Assembly: GCF_001592965.1 (NCBI RefSeq)
Contig: NZ_LRPC01000001.1
Location: 806,001 to 870,000, forward strand
Direction: 5' to 3'
DNA from: Roseivirga spongicola
GTDB taxonomy: Bacteria > Bacteroidota > Bacteroidia > Cytophagales > Cyclobacteriaceae
Length of the DNA: 64,000 nucleotides
Shown here: positions 8,632 through 17,749 of the stretch, one piece after another
Numbering within the stretch: the first letter of the stretch is position 1
Layout: every line of letters begins with the position of its first letter
Notes under the pieces: generated by a model
What the model was told of the DNA's origin: nothing
Databases searched by the model: none
What the model saw: only the letters and a program-made list of their open reading frames with translations
Program-made: the position numbers and the translations under genes

Positions 8632-9461
8632 TGGACTTTATACAAATAAATGTACACTGCGATCCGCCATTTGCGGAAATTCTAATCGCGGAAATGGGTG
8701 AGCTAGACTTTGATACCTTTATGGAAACCGAAGTCGGGTTTGAAGCATATATTGCTGAAGAGACCTTTAATCACCCAGCTCTGCAAACGCTATTTAATCG
8801 GTATCGTCAACAAACCAGAATATGGTACGAGCTAAAGAAAGTTCCGAGAGAAAACTGGAATGAAGAGTGGGAAAAAAACTATGACCCCATAGCTGTTGGC
8901 GACCAGATCTATGTTAGGGCTACTTTTCATGAAGCAAAGCCGAATGTTCCTTATGAGATCATTATTAACCCTCAAATGTCTTTCGGCACTGGGCACCATG
9001 AAACCACTCACCAGCTTTTAGCTCTTCAGCTAGAAGTTGATCATCAAGATAAAAAGATACTAGATGTTGGTTCTGGCACTGGAATTCTAGCCATTATGGC
9101 GGCCAAGCTAGGCGCACAGTCAGTAGCAGCTACCGACATTGACGATTGGTGTATTGAAAATGCATTCGAAAACTTCGGCCTGAATAATATTGAGCCTGAA
9201 TTTGTTAAGCAAGGCACTATTCACGAACTCGATTTAACAGAGCAATATGAAATTATTCTGGCGAACATTAACACCCATGTTTTGCTAGATGAAATGGCTG
9301 AATACAATAAGCTTTTAGCTGAAAATGGTCATCTTTTCTTAAGCGGTTTTTACGAAACCGACAAACCGCAGATAATAGCTTTAGCTACAGAACTTGGCTT
9401 AAAAGAGGTTAAATCTACAACAGAGAAAAACTGGGTTGCGTTACTACTAGAGAAAGTATAG
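8631..9461 (+). CDS. prmA: Ribosomal protein L11 methyltransferase
   Basis: The product is 276 aa. It methylates amino groups of ribosomal protein L11 using S-adenosylmethionine. The C-terminal class I methyltransferase domain shows motif I as DVGSGTGILAI (about residues 142-152), an acidic ATDID at the end of strand 2, and the catalytic-loop motif ILANIN. FGTGHHETT before the domain is the PrmA-specific signature. The N-terminal substrate-binding domain covers about residues 1-100. It directly overlaps the tpiA stop codon; the pairing with tpiA seems to be a transcriptional convenience rather than a pathway link. Confidence 0.96.
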   Translation: MDFIQINVHCDPPFAEILIAEMGELDFDTFMETEVGFEAYIAEETFNHPALQTLFNRYRQQTRIWYELKKVPRENWNEEWEKNYDPIAVGDQIYVRATFHEAKPNVPYEIIINPQMSFGTGHHETTHQLLALQLEVDHQDKKILDVGSGTGILAIMAAKLGAQSVAATDIDDWCIENAFENFGLNNIEPEFVKQGTIHELDLTEQYEIILANINTHVLLDEMAEYNKLLAENGHLFLSGFYETDKPQIIALATELGLKEVKSTTEKNWVALLLEKV

Positions 9462-9508
9462 CGTTTATTCAAGATTCTTGCGTTTTCTTCGTTTTTTAAC
9501 ATAACCAA

Positions 9509-12500
9509 ATGCGAACTAACATGCTCAAAGGCATAAAGTTGTCTTTTCTGCTGGTGCTTATTGCTTTACAGTCGGTACATGCTCAAACCGCCACTGAAGG
9601 CGACTCGTTGGTTATTCCACCGAACGTTAAGATGATTGTGGAAGCAGAAAACCCAGCCATCTTTCCGCAAGAGTATCACTTCTTTATTGAGGCCTATCAG
9701 AATAATCAGTTGTCTGCAACCACTAAAGAAAGACTACTCAAAGCCCTAATTGCCCTAGATCAAAAAAAGGTTCGTATTCGTTACGATATCAAGGAACTGC
9801 TCGATGGCCTTAAGCTGGCTAAAGAAGAAAGAAATTTCAGCCAAGAAAGCATGGAGAATTTGGCTTACTCCATTCAGAAAGCAGCTGAAGCTTATGACAG
9901 AATTCATCTGAACTATTACTTCGAAACCCTCTATACCTTTCTAAAACACGAAGCCATTTACAAAGACCGATATCAGTCTATAAGCTTTAGAAATGCCGAA
10001 TACGAGGTGCTATTTAGCGAGGATAATTACAATGCTGAAGAACCAATTGTTTATCAGGAATCTGAGCCAGTAGATGTAGAGACCTTGAGAGCGCAAGCCA
10101 GAGGAGAGTATGAGGAACCTGAGCAAGTGGTAACCGACCCTTTTACTGAACCAATGCTAGACATGTACAAGGAGTTAGGTTCAGTAATACATCTAAAGCG
10201 AGGCGATTTAATCTTGGCCAGTCAGTCGGATACGTTTGAGATTATAGGGACAGAAGGTTTTTTCCTTTTCGATCAAAAGCTGTTTAGAGGTCAAGATGGA
10301 TTTGTAGACTGGTCTACTTTAGGACAACCCAAAGAGGCAATGCAGGTAAGGCTAAAGCAATATGAGTTTCCTGTAAATGCTCACGAATTCAAATTTGAAG
10401 ATGTTTACTTCAAACAACCAGCAAAAATTGACCAACCTATTTCTGGTGTTTTAGACTTGAACATTAGGCCAGGCAGAAGCCTACAGGGCACCTATCCGAG
10501 GTTTATTTCTTACAATGCCGACACTCCAATTAAGGGTTTAGGCTCCGAAAAACTCACATTTAAAGGAGGGGTAAACTATCAGGGAATGAATTTTTATTCT
10601 AAAACTGCTTATGACGAGCCCTCCACTTTATCTGGCACTGTTAATGGCGAAAAGAAGTTCAAGGCCCTGAGCAAAGGTTTTGTCTTCAACAACAAAGACT
10701 CTATTGTATCTGCAGCCAAGGCCGATGTTATTCTGTATCATAACAATGACTCTATCTTTCACCCAGCAGTAGAGTTTAACTATGACTACCAGAAAGACTT
10801 ACTAGAAATGGAGACTAGCGTAGACGGTTACAAAACTACTCCATTCAGGTCTTCATACTACAACATGGACCTTTCTGGCGACTTATTAAGTTGGGACCTG
10901 AACAGTGACTCACTGAACATAACCATTAATTCTGCCAGAGCAGATGTACCACTCTCTCTAGAGTCTAAAGATTTCTATAGTGCCGACAGGTACTTCGATA
11001 TGTCTCAAATATTCAGTTTTCACCCATTAATAGCCGCAGCCAACATGGCTAAGAAAAGTGGAGGCATATTTTATACCAGCACCATGGCCAGGCAGTATCA
11101 ACTGAACGAAGGTCTGGTAAACAAAGCAATGGAATTGCTCATGTCTCGTGGCATGGTTAAGTACGATGAGGTTACTGGGGCTGTAGAAATTCTGGAGAAG
11201 GGCTATCACTACCTAGAGTCTAGCAAAGGCAATAGAGACTATGACGACCTAATTATTTCTTCGGTAATTGCCAACGCACCCAACGCCACCTTCAGCTTTA
11301 AAGATTCTGTGTTGACAGTTAGGGGGGTAGACAAGTTTCTGCTCAGTGATTCCTTAGACGTAATTATTACCCCAACCAATAAAGAAATCAGAGTCTTAAA
11401 AAACAGAGACATTGAATTCGATGGTGCCCTAGATGCAGGAAACTTTCAGTTTAACGGAGAGCAATTTACCTTTCGATATGACAGCTTCTTGGTAAACTTA
11501 ACCAAGATCGATTCCATAGAATTAAGGGTTGAAATGGATGCTGGTCAAAGTGAAACACTAAGCAATCAGCTTGAAAAAACTTCTGGTGTTCTGCGCATTA
11601 ACGACCCCAATAATAAATCGGCTCTTAAGTCTATGCCGGAGTTTCCAATATTCAGCTCATCTGAAAATGCCAGCGTGGTTTTCGATAAGTCAGATGTACT
11701 CAAAGGTGCTTACGACAGCACGGTATATTTTGATGTCCCTCCTTTTCAACTAGACAGTGTGGCCGATGCCGACCCATCGAAATACGCTTTTGAAGGTACT
11801 TTCTACTCCAACGGAATTCTCCCAGACTTCAATGAAAACTTGAAGATTATGCCCGATAAAAGTTTCGGGTTTATCCACGCTATTCCAGATAGTGGTTACA
11901 ACCTCTACAGCACGGGAGGTAGGCTGTATGGGGAAGTGCAGTTAGATAAAAATGGTATTACCTCGCCAGGAGTTATTGACTACCTCACAGGAACTTTCGA
12001 CAATGAACGGGCCACCATGTTTCTAGACTCTTTAGTGGCTGAAAAAGGAATTAAGGGAGGCCTACAGGCAGGTTTTATAGACACCGTTTCTTACCCAGCT
12101 ATGTCTATAGAAGCCTATGAAATGAACTGGTTGGCTAAGAAAGACAGCATGATTTTGCGCAACCTCGAAAAAGAAAAACCCTTCAGCATTTTTGAAGATC
12201 AGGCGAAGCTTAGAGGAGAAATGACATTGCGTAAGACGGGGCTTTTTGGCAAGGGAGAAATGCAGATAGCAGGCTCAACTCTAAACTCAGACTCCATTGC
12301 CTATTCTATCAATGCATTTGAGGCCAGAAACAGTAACTTTTTACTCAATGCAGACAATTCGGTAAAACCGATACTGAGCTCTGAAGAGGTTAGAATCAAT
12401 TTCGATGTAGAAAATCAGCAAGCCAGTATTGAGCCTGAAGTAGCGGGAGCAGCTGCCCTTGAATTTCCTTTTGCACAGTTTAAAACTTCAATTCCCTCTG

Positions 12501-14194
12501 CCGTTTGGGATGTAAATAATAAGATGGTAACCATGAGTAAGCCAGACGAGGTGCCATTGGAACAATCTTTCTTCTACTCTACCAATAAGCGACTAGACTC
12601 ACTGGCCTTTATGGCCACAGATGCTGTTTATGACATTGAGAGCAAGGAGCTAAATGTTACTGGTATTCCTTTCATTAAGGTAGCCGATGCCCTCATTACA
12701 CCAGAAGGCCAGGAGCTTACCATTCTAGAGAATTCAAAAATTGATAGGCTCAAGAATGCAGTCATATTAATGGACACTGCCGGAGCGTATCACAGACTCT
12801 ACGATGCAGATATAGAAATACTCTCTAGGACCAGCTTTAAAGGTAGAGGAACCTACGAGCTGATTAACGCAGTGCAAGATACATTCGCTATACAGTTCGA
12901 TGATTTTCAATTTATAGCTAAGGACAAAGAGCATGGCCCACACACGAGATCTAGCGGAAGAGTTACTGCCGAAGAAGGAATTAGAATTTCTCCAGGCTTT
13001 ATTTATGAGGGAAAAGTGACCATGTATGCTTATAAAAAAGCCCTAGAGCTAGATGGAGCTGTTAAAGTAGACCTTGAAAAATTGAATGAAAGAAACATTT
13101 GGATCGAATACTCTTCTGCAGACGACATTCAGGAGGTCATCATTCCTTTCGATGAGGCTAGAACAAGACAAGGTCAACCATTAAATGCGGGAATTCACTT
13201 TGATAAACAACAACCTTACATGTCGTTTATCACAGAAAAACGAAGCATTGTAGACGATGATTTCTTCGTTCCTCGTGGTGGGGTTCTTTATTACGATGCC
13301 AACAACAGCTCTTTCAGAATAGATAACCCTAACAAGAAGCAAGACCCATCTCAGTATTTCTCTGGGAGCATGTTTAGCTACAATGAAGAGCTTCAGAATG
13401 TCTCTTTTGAAGGTAAGCTAAACTTTATGGCTGGCAACAGCCTCAACAATATTCAGGCCGCAGGAAAAGGAAAAGGCAACCTAGACTCTGCCAAATTTGA
13501 GGTAGACGCCATGTTTACCATGGCCTTTGGAATGCCTTTAGAAGCGCAAACTGCTTTTGCTGGCAACCTTAAAGAAATGGGAGAGAAATTGGGCGTACCG
13601 AAGGCCCATGAAGACCGTTCGGAGCTCATATATAGAGTAGCAGAGTTTATTGGAGATGATGCCACCAGAAAATGGGACAACTCATATCAATCTCTTCCAA
13701 TACCCCTTGTAAATGCTTCTGGAGGCCTCCTAAACCAAGATTTAGTTATCAGTAATATTCATTTAAACTGGTCTCAAGAGAATAAAGCATTTTACAGCGA
13801 GGGTAAGATAAGCGTATCTAATGTCTCTAATGTAGACCTTAACATGGAGCTAGACGGCTACATGGAAATTAGAAAAACGCCAGAAGGAGATATTATGAAC
13901 CTTCTGTTAGAAATGACTGACGGCACCTGGTATTACTTTATGTACGATGGTTTTGTACTTGAATCATTTTCTTCAAACGATGCATATAATGCTCAAATTC
14001 CTAACATCAACACTGGTAAGGGTAAAGTTGGCAGCTTTAGAACCATTCCGAGCTCTAAAGAGCGAATTATTCAGTGGGTAATTGACTTTAAAAAGCTATA
14101 CTTCGGCATTGATGAACCTTATCAGCTATTGATGGCTTCTGAGTCTAATCAAACACTCAAGAAAAAAGGAGCTGTTCAGGGTGAAGGTTTCTAA
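9509..14194 (+). CDS. Large exported protein of unknown function (1561 aa)
   Basis: The frame begins MRTNMLKGIKLSF; an in-frame ATG at 9524 would also work. A Sec signal peptide ends near VHAQ (about residue 26). The N-terminal 120 residues are helical, and the rest is dominated by alternating short strands with many Phe/Tyr and Asp-Ser pairs, suggesting a long beta-rich periplasmic or outer-membrane-associated protein. No catalytic motif, lipobox, transmembrane helix or T9SS sorting domain was recognised. Similar very long exported proteins appear to be conserved in Bacteroidota, but I cannot name a family. It lies 48 nt after prmA and 12 nt before a TlpA-type thioredoxin gene, so it probably forms a transcription unit with the latter. 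Confidence 0.85.
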   Translation: MRTNMLKGIKLSFLLVLIALQSVHAQTATEGDSLVIPPNVKMIVEAENPAIFPQEYHFFIEAYQNNQLSATTKERLLKALIALDQKKVRIRYDIKELLDGLKLAKEERNFSQESMENLAYSIQKAAEAYDRIHLNYYFETLYTFLKHEAIYKDRYQSISFRNAEYEVLFSEDNYNAEEPIVYQESEPVDVETLRAQARGEYEEPEQVVTDPFTEPMLDMYKELGSVIHLKRGDLILASQSDTFEIIGTEGFFLFDQKLFRGQDGFVDWSTLGQPKEAMQVRLKQYEFPVNAHEFKFEDVYFKQPAKIDQPISGVLDLNIRPGRSLQGTYPRFISYNADTPIKGLGSEKLTFKGGVNYQGMNFYSKTAYDEPSTLSGTVNGEKKFKALSKGFVFNNKDSIVSAAKADVILYHNNDSIFHPAVEFNYDYQKDLLEMETSVDGYKTTPFRSSYYNMDLSGDLLSWDLNSDSLNITINSARADVPLSLESKDFYSADRYFDMSQIFSFHPLIAAANMAKKSGGIFYTSTMARQYQLNEGLVNKAMELLMSRGMVKYDEVTGAVEILEKGYHYLESSKGNRDYDDLIISSVIANAPNATFSFKDSVLTVRGVDKFLLSDSLDVIITPTNKEIRVLKNRDIEFDGALDAGNFQFNGEQFTFRYDSFLVNLTKIDSIELRVEMDAGQSETLSNQLEKTSGVLRINDPNNKSALKSMPEFPIFSSSENASVVFDKSDVLKGAYDSTVYFDVPPFQLDSVADADPSKYAFEGTFYSNGILPDFNENLKIMPDKSFGFIHAIPDSGYNLYSTGGRLYGEVQLDKNGITSPGVIDYLTGTFDNERATMFLDSLVAEKGIKGGLQAGFIDTVSYPAMSIEAYEMNWLAKKDSMILRNLEKEKPFSIFEDQAKLRGEMTLRKTGLFGKGEMQIAGSTLNSDSIAYSINAFEARNSNFLLNADNSVKPILSSEEVRINFDVENQQASIEPEVAGAAALEFPFAQFKTSIPSAVWDVNNKMVTMSKPDEVPLEQSFFYSTNKRLDSLAFMATDAVYDIESKELNVTGIPFIKVADALITPEGQELTILENSKIDRLKNAVILMDTAGAYHRLYDADIEILSRTSFKGRGTYELINAVQDTFAIQFDDFQFIAKDKEHGPHTRSSGRVTAEEGIRISPGFIYEGKVTMYAYKKALELDGAVKVDLEKLNERNIWIEYSSADDIQEVIIPFDEARTRQGQPLNAGIHFDKQQPYMSFITEKRSIVDDDFFVPRGGVLYYDANNSSFRIDNPNKKQDPSQYFSGSMFSYNEELQNVSFEGKLNFMAGNSLNNIQAAGKGKGNLDSAKFEVDAMFTMAFGMPLEAQTAFAGNLKEMGEKLGVPKAHEDRSELIYRVAEFIGDDATRKWDNSYQSLPIPLVNASGGLLNQDLVISNIHLNWSQENKAFYSEGKISVSNVSNVDLNMELDGYMEIRKTPEGDIMNLLLEMTDGTWYYFMYDGFVLESFSSNDAYNAQIPNINTGKGKVGSFRTIPSSKERIIQWVIDFKKLYFGIDEPYQLLMASESNQTLKKKGAVQGEGF

Positions 14195-14206
14195 TTAACT
14201 TGCTAC

Positions 14207-14953
14207 ATGAAAAAACTCACACTAACATTTCTGGCTTTATGCCTTTTATCTATTGCTTCCCAAGCACAGACTTACGACTTTCTAGGGTCTGAGCTTAAGC
14301 GAATGACAATAAATCGGAATATTCAAATAGACCCGATGAGTTTAGACGCCTACCTACACACTGGAGAGAAAGTGTCTAAAGGCGAGATAATGAACTATTT
14401 GATGATGGTTGAATACCAAGCCGCAATTTATTCGGACAGTAAAAACGACCCTAAGGCCATCATTTTCGAGAAAGCTTCTGAAGAAGCAAAGGCCATGAAG
14501 ATTAAGCGTTTTGAGAATATGACTGGCAGCGACTTCATGCTCAACCAACAAGCAAATAATTTTGAGCTTCAGAACTTAGTAGGAAACTCAATAAACCTAG
14601 AAAGCTTAAAAGGTGAAGTGGTATTGCTCAACTTCTGGTTTGTCGGCTGCAAGCCATGTATAATGGAAATGCCCGAACTCAACGAGTTAGTAGAAGAATT
14701 TAAGCCAAAAGGAGTCAAATTTTTAGCCATTGGTTTAGACAATGTGGCAAGAGTAAATAAGTTCCTAGAGACACATGAATTCAATTACGAGCTACTTCCC
14801 AATGGCAGAAGGGTAGCCACAGATTATGGTATTTTCAGTTACCCTACACACCTGCTTATAAATGAAGAGGGCAAAGTAATATTTTCGCAAGTAGGTTACT
14901 TTCCTGGACTTAAATACGCCCTGAGAAAGCAGTTGAAAGATGCACTTAAGTAA
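14207..14953 (+). CDS. TlpA-family periplasmic thioredoxin-like protein
   Basis: The product is 248 aa with a signal peptide ending in IASQAQ (about residue 20). Residues 105-245 form a thioredoxin fold of the TlpA/ResA kind: VVLLNFWFVGCKPCIMEMPE has the active-site CKPC, and the cis-proline loop reads YPTHLLI. The N-terminal 85 residues are a family-specific extension. Such proteins reduce periplasmic disulfides, for instance in cytochrome c maturation or cell-envelope protein repair; the partner is not visible here. It follows the 1561-aa gene by 12 nt, suggesting it may service that large exported protein. Confidence 0.88.
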   Translation: MKKLTLTFLALCLLSIASQAQTYDFLGSELKRMTINRNIQIDPMSLDAYLHTGEKVSKGEIMNYLMMVEYQAAIYSDSKNDPKAIIFEKASEEAKAMKIKRFENMTGSDFMLNQQANNFELQNLVGNSINLESLKGEVVLLNFWFVGCKPCIMEMPELNELVEEFKPKGVKFLAIGLDNVARVNKFLETHEFNYELLPNGRRVATDYGIFSYPTHLLINEEGKVIFSQVGYFPGLKYALRKQLKDALK

Positions 14954-14958
14954 TAGGC

Positions 14959-15165
14959 CTATTTAAGCTTAACAACAATTTGGGTATCGCGCACATCTAT
15001 AAGCTTACCCTTATGTTTACCAGTAAGAATTTCATAAACGCTTCTTTGTAGGTCTTTAGAAGCCAATTCTGAGAAGTGTACCTTAAAGGTTTTTCCAAAC
15101 AAATTCTCCTTGGTATTGGAGTACCATCTGTCTTCTGATTTTGATTTGACGAGTTTTACCTTCAT
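14959..15165 (-). CDS. Small conserved-looking hypothetical protein
   Basis: The product is 68 aa from the ATG at 15165 (MKVKLVKSKSEDRWY); the frame extends upstream to 15216, but the extra 17 residues are less convincing. It is basic, with no signal peptide or membrane segment. The C-terminal part LIDVRDTQIVVKL reads like a small beta-barrel strand pair, but no family is assigned. It converges on the TlpA gene with 5 nt between stops, an arrangement that supports a real gene. Function unknown. Confidence 0.6.
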   Translation of the reverse strand: MKVKLVKSKSEDRWYSNTKENLFGKTFKVHFSELASKDLQRSVYEILTGKHKGKLIDVRDTQIVVKLK

Positions 15166-15336
15166 CGTACTCAATCTATGTTGAAAGATAAACTGGTAAG
15201 TTAAATTAAAGTTCAAGTACAGATGAACTGATTGTTACTATATGCCATTCAGGCACCTGAGTGCCCGCAGACCGGCAGCCTGTAACTTTCCTCACTAATG
15301 ATCGTCTTTTTAGCATCAACAAACAAAAAGGTCACC

Positions 15337-15828
15337 ATGAAAAAACTCAGTTTATTATTATGCCTACTGGCAATCAGCACATTAAGTCTGGCTCAGTCTA
15401 AAGTGAAGGAAAAAGACCTCATTGGTCAATGGCAAATGGTCATAGACATTGACCTGGATGAGGTAGAAGAGGAATTAGAAGACGAAAACTGGCTAGCCAG
15501 AAAAATAGCAGGCTCTGTCACCGGTTTGGTCAGTGATATTCTAGAAGAGATTGACATTCGGATGGACTTCAGAAGCAACGGAGAGGTAAAGATTATGGTA
15601 GAGGCATTCGGAGAAAGAGAAACAGAATATGCAGAGTGGGCAATTAGCAGAGACGGAGAATTAAGAATTTTTGATGAGGATAATCATCGCTGGAGCAACA
15701 GACATGTAAGCTTTGGTAATGACGATGATGTATGGCTTATGGATGATGGCCATATCGTTCAATTCGAAAGAGGTTCAAGAGGCCGAATGGAGCGTAAAGA
15801 AGTTTACCTAAAAAGAATAAATAGGTAA
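15337..15828 (+). CDS. Exported hypothetical protein, lipocalin-like size
   Basis: The product is 163 aa. The ATG at 15337 is chosen because it starts directly with a signal peptide (MKKLSLLLCLLAISTLSLAQ) and follows an AAAAGG stretch; an upstream in-frame start at 15298 would bury the signal. The mature protein contains DLIGQWQMVIDID, an acidic patch of Glu/Asp (about residues 45-55), and strands such as MDFRSNGEVKIMV and EVYLKR. The GxW near the start followed by strands is reminiscent of small lipocalin-like beta-barrels, but this is only a resemblance. It ends before a long hairpin shared with the converging DUF5777 gene. Confidence 0.7.
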   Translation: MKKLSLLLCLLAISTLSLAQSKVKEKDLIGQWQMVIDIDLDEVEEELEDENWLARKIAGSVTGLVSDILEEIDIRMDFRSNGEVKIMVEAFGERETEYAEWAISRDGELRIFDEDNHRWSNRHVSFGNDDDVWLMDDGHIVQFERGSRGRMERKEVYLKRINR

Positions 15829-15844
15829 TTACTTCACCATACAG

Positions 15845-15921
15845 GAGGATATCTTACAGGCTATTAGTTATGCTATTCCCCGTTAATCCAGGGAAACTCT
15901 AATAGCTCGCGAGATATCCTC
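15845..15921. terminator. Long three-segment hairpin between converging genes, likely bidirectional terminator
   Basis: Three nested inverted repeats line up: GAGGATATCT (15845-15854) with AGATATCCTC (15912-15921), GCTATTAG (15860-15867) with CTAATAGC (15899-15906), and TTCCC (15876-15880) with GGGAA (15891-15895). It occupies most of the gap between two convergent stops. Confidence 0.75.
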
Positions 15922-15928
15922 TTTTACC

Positions 15929-16792
15929 TTACTTCAGTTGAAAAGTTCTGGAAATATTAAAGCCAAAGTGAATATCTCCATTGAAGAAATCGCCTGTGGT
16001 TTCTGCCAGAAAACCTTTCTCAATCATTGCCTGAGCATTGGTTAGCTGCAACTGAAACACATGCCCACCAGTTTCTATATCGAACCCAATCGCGATCACA
16101 TTTTTAGATAGCGGATCTTTTCTCTGAAACTGATAGTAGTATTCTGCATTTAACGAAACACGTTTATTAAGCTTTATTCGGCCACCAATACCTGCTGCAA
16201 AAACATTGTTGCGCTCATCCGTTGGTTCTATAGCATTAAAGTGAATTAACGTTGGCATTACTTGCATAGAAAAAGCAGAACTGAACTTTCGGGCAATAAG
16301 CACCTGATGAGTATAAGCTATCTTTTGGCTAAACGTAAGCTCTTCAAACTCGCGCTGTCTTAGTGTTTTTATGGAAATTGATGACAGCAAAGTAGCCGAC
16401 ACTGGTACATTGCGCTTTCCGCTGGTCTGATGCACAAAAGCATACTTAAAGTATCCATCGAAAGTCTTTTCAAAAGAACTCCTACCTATTCCTAGGTTGA
16501 TGTTGTCCGTTAGACCATAATCCAAGCCAAGCCTTACGTTAGATTGGTCTAAGCCAAAAAACTCATACGCTCCGCCATTTAACCTCCCAAAACGGTGCGA
16601 AATGATAAAGTCTAAATTGTTTCTATCTCTGGTTTCTACCGTGTGCCCATTAATAAGCCTGGTACCTTTAAAAATAGCTTCAACTTTAGTCTCAACCTCT
16701 TCGGTTTCTTCATCTAGAATAGCCAGTAGATCTTCTTGCGCCCAAATAGCAGAGGGCAACAGCAGCAATAGACAAAAAATGTATCTAGTCAT
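15929..16792 (-). CDS. DUF5777-type outer-membrane beta-barrel protein
   Basis: The product is 287 aa with a signal peptide ending at IWAQ (about residue 18). After a linker, strands alternate through the protein; NLDFIISHRFGRLNGG and FGLDQSNVRLGLDYGLTDN are features I associate with the DUF5777 barrel family, and the chain ends in a strand with terminal aromatic and basic residues (ISRTFQLK). These barrels in Bacteroidota are commonly next to YceI and cytochrome-like genes, as here. Its start overlaps the end of yceI by 8 nt, so it is the last gene of a four-gene unit. Substrate unknown. Confidence 0.8.
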   Translation of the reverse strand: MTRYIFCLLLLLPSAIWAQEDLLAILDEETEEVETKVEAIFKGTRLINGHTVETRDRNNLDFIISHRFGRLNGGAYEFFGLDQSNVRLGLDYGLTDNINLGIGRSSFEKTFDGYFKYAFVHQTSGKRNVPVSATLLSSISIKTLRQREFEELTFSQKIAYTHQVLIARKFSSAFSMQVMPTLIHFNAIEPTDERNNVFAAGIGGRIKLNKRVSLNAEYYYQFQRKDPLSKNVIAIGFDIETGGHVFQLQLTNAQAMIEKGFLAETTGDFFNGDIHFGFNISRTFQLK

Positions 16793-17339
16793 TTCTCTGG
16801 AATTTAAAGTTGGCGGTTACTTCAACCTCTTTGGCAATATTATTTCTCACCAATTTTGGAATCTCTATGTCATAATCGGCCACCACTAGGTTGAATGTTG
16901 ATTTAACGGTAATCTCTTTCTCACTCACATTGAACTGACAAAGCATTGTCAGATCCTTCGTAACTCCATGAAGGGTCATCTGACCCTGGATTTCCGTTTG
17001 AAAACTTCCAAGCTTAGCTAGCATTGAAGGGTCAGCAATTTGTCCAGAAAATGTAGCCTTAGGGTACTTATCAGACTCCATGTAGTTTTCATTGAAGTGC
17101 TCCTGCATTAAGGCTTTTTCGAACTTAAACCCTTTAATCAGAATGGAAACTGCTGCCTTTCCCGAAGGAATTTCAACAATACCTAAGGCCGAATTATTTG
17201 TTGCCTCAATATCTTCCATAGGGGCAGAAGAGTAGAAACTCACTGTTCCCGATCTGTCTATTAATCTAGACTGTGCTTTTGCGCTAGACTGAGCTAGCAC
17301 AATGGCCATCGATAAAAGAAGTAGTTTTTTCATGTTCAT
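16785..17339 (-). CDS. YceI-family protein
   Basis: The product is 184 aa with a signal peptide ending at AKAQ (about residue 23); an in-frame ATG at 17333 is an equally plausible start. The lipocalin-like YceI fold is shown by VSFYSSAPMEDIEATN near the start, FNENYMESDKYPKATF in the middle, and LTLHGVTKDL-type text (QGQMTLHGVTKDLTMLCQ). YceI proteins bind isoprenoid or fatty-acid ligands in the periplasm. It starts immediately after the stop of the OB-fold gene (TAA then ATG) and overlaps the DUF5777 gene, indicating tight coupling. Confidence 0.93.
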   Translation of the reverse strand: MNMKKLLLLSMAIVLAQSSAKAQSRLIDRSGTVSFYSSAPMEDIEATNNSALGIVEIPSGKAAVSILIKGFKFEKALMQEHFNENYMESDKYPKATFSGQIADPSMLAKLGSFQTEIQGQMTLHGVTKDLTMLCQFNVSEKEITVKSTFNLVVADYDIEIPKLVRNNIAKEVEVTANFKFQRND

Positions 17340-17735
17340 TTAGTCTAGTATCACACATTCAGTTAGTACTACATCCAACAAGAGCCCAGTACAAACACCC
17401 TTTAATCTTACCAAATCTCCTGCCTTGGTTTCTAACTGCTCATTGGTGGTTAATTCTGCTCTTAGGCTCACCATATCAGTTCCTTTAATGGTTAAAATGG
17501 TCGGGTTTCCAACTTCTTGGCTCAATAAGACGCCTTCAACTTCAATCACCTTATCCAAATACTCATCGTTAGCCTTTACTTCATCCATTTCAAATGCAGC
17601 CGAAAGTGCTGTGGCTTGCAACACAAAATCAGAAGCTTTTTTAGAAGTGTCTTTTCCTGTTCTGTTGAACTCATATAGCCCATAGGCAATACCCGCGGCC
17701 ACCAAAAGGCCAGCAACTATTAGTATCTTTTTCAT
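17340..17735 (-). CDS. OB-fold (tRNA_anti-like) membrane-anchored protein
   Basis: The product is 131 aa. Residues 3-20 form an N-terminal hydrophobic anchor. From about residue 38 on there is a small OB-fold of the tRNA_anti-like kind: YLDKVIEVEGVLLSQ, then PTILTIKG, and DLVRLKGVCTGLLLDVVL with an invariant-looking Gly-Val-Cys-Thr-Gly-x-Leu. Proteins like this are regularly found with YceI and cytochrome genes in Bacteroidota; their role is unknown. It sits between the cytochrome-like lipoprotein (14 nt upstream) and yceI (0 nt downstream). Confidence 0.8.
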   Translation of the reverse strand: MKKILIVAGLLVAAGIAYGLYEFNRTGKDTSKKASDFVLQATALSAAFEMDEVKANDEYLDKVIEVEGVLLSQEVGNPTILTIKGTDMVSLRAELTTNEQLETKAGDLVRLKGVCTGLLLDVVLTECVILD

Positions 17736-17749
17736 AGCTACTGAATGGG

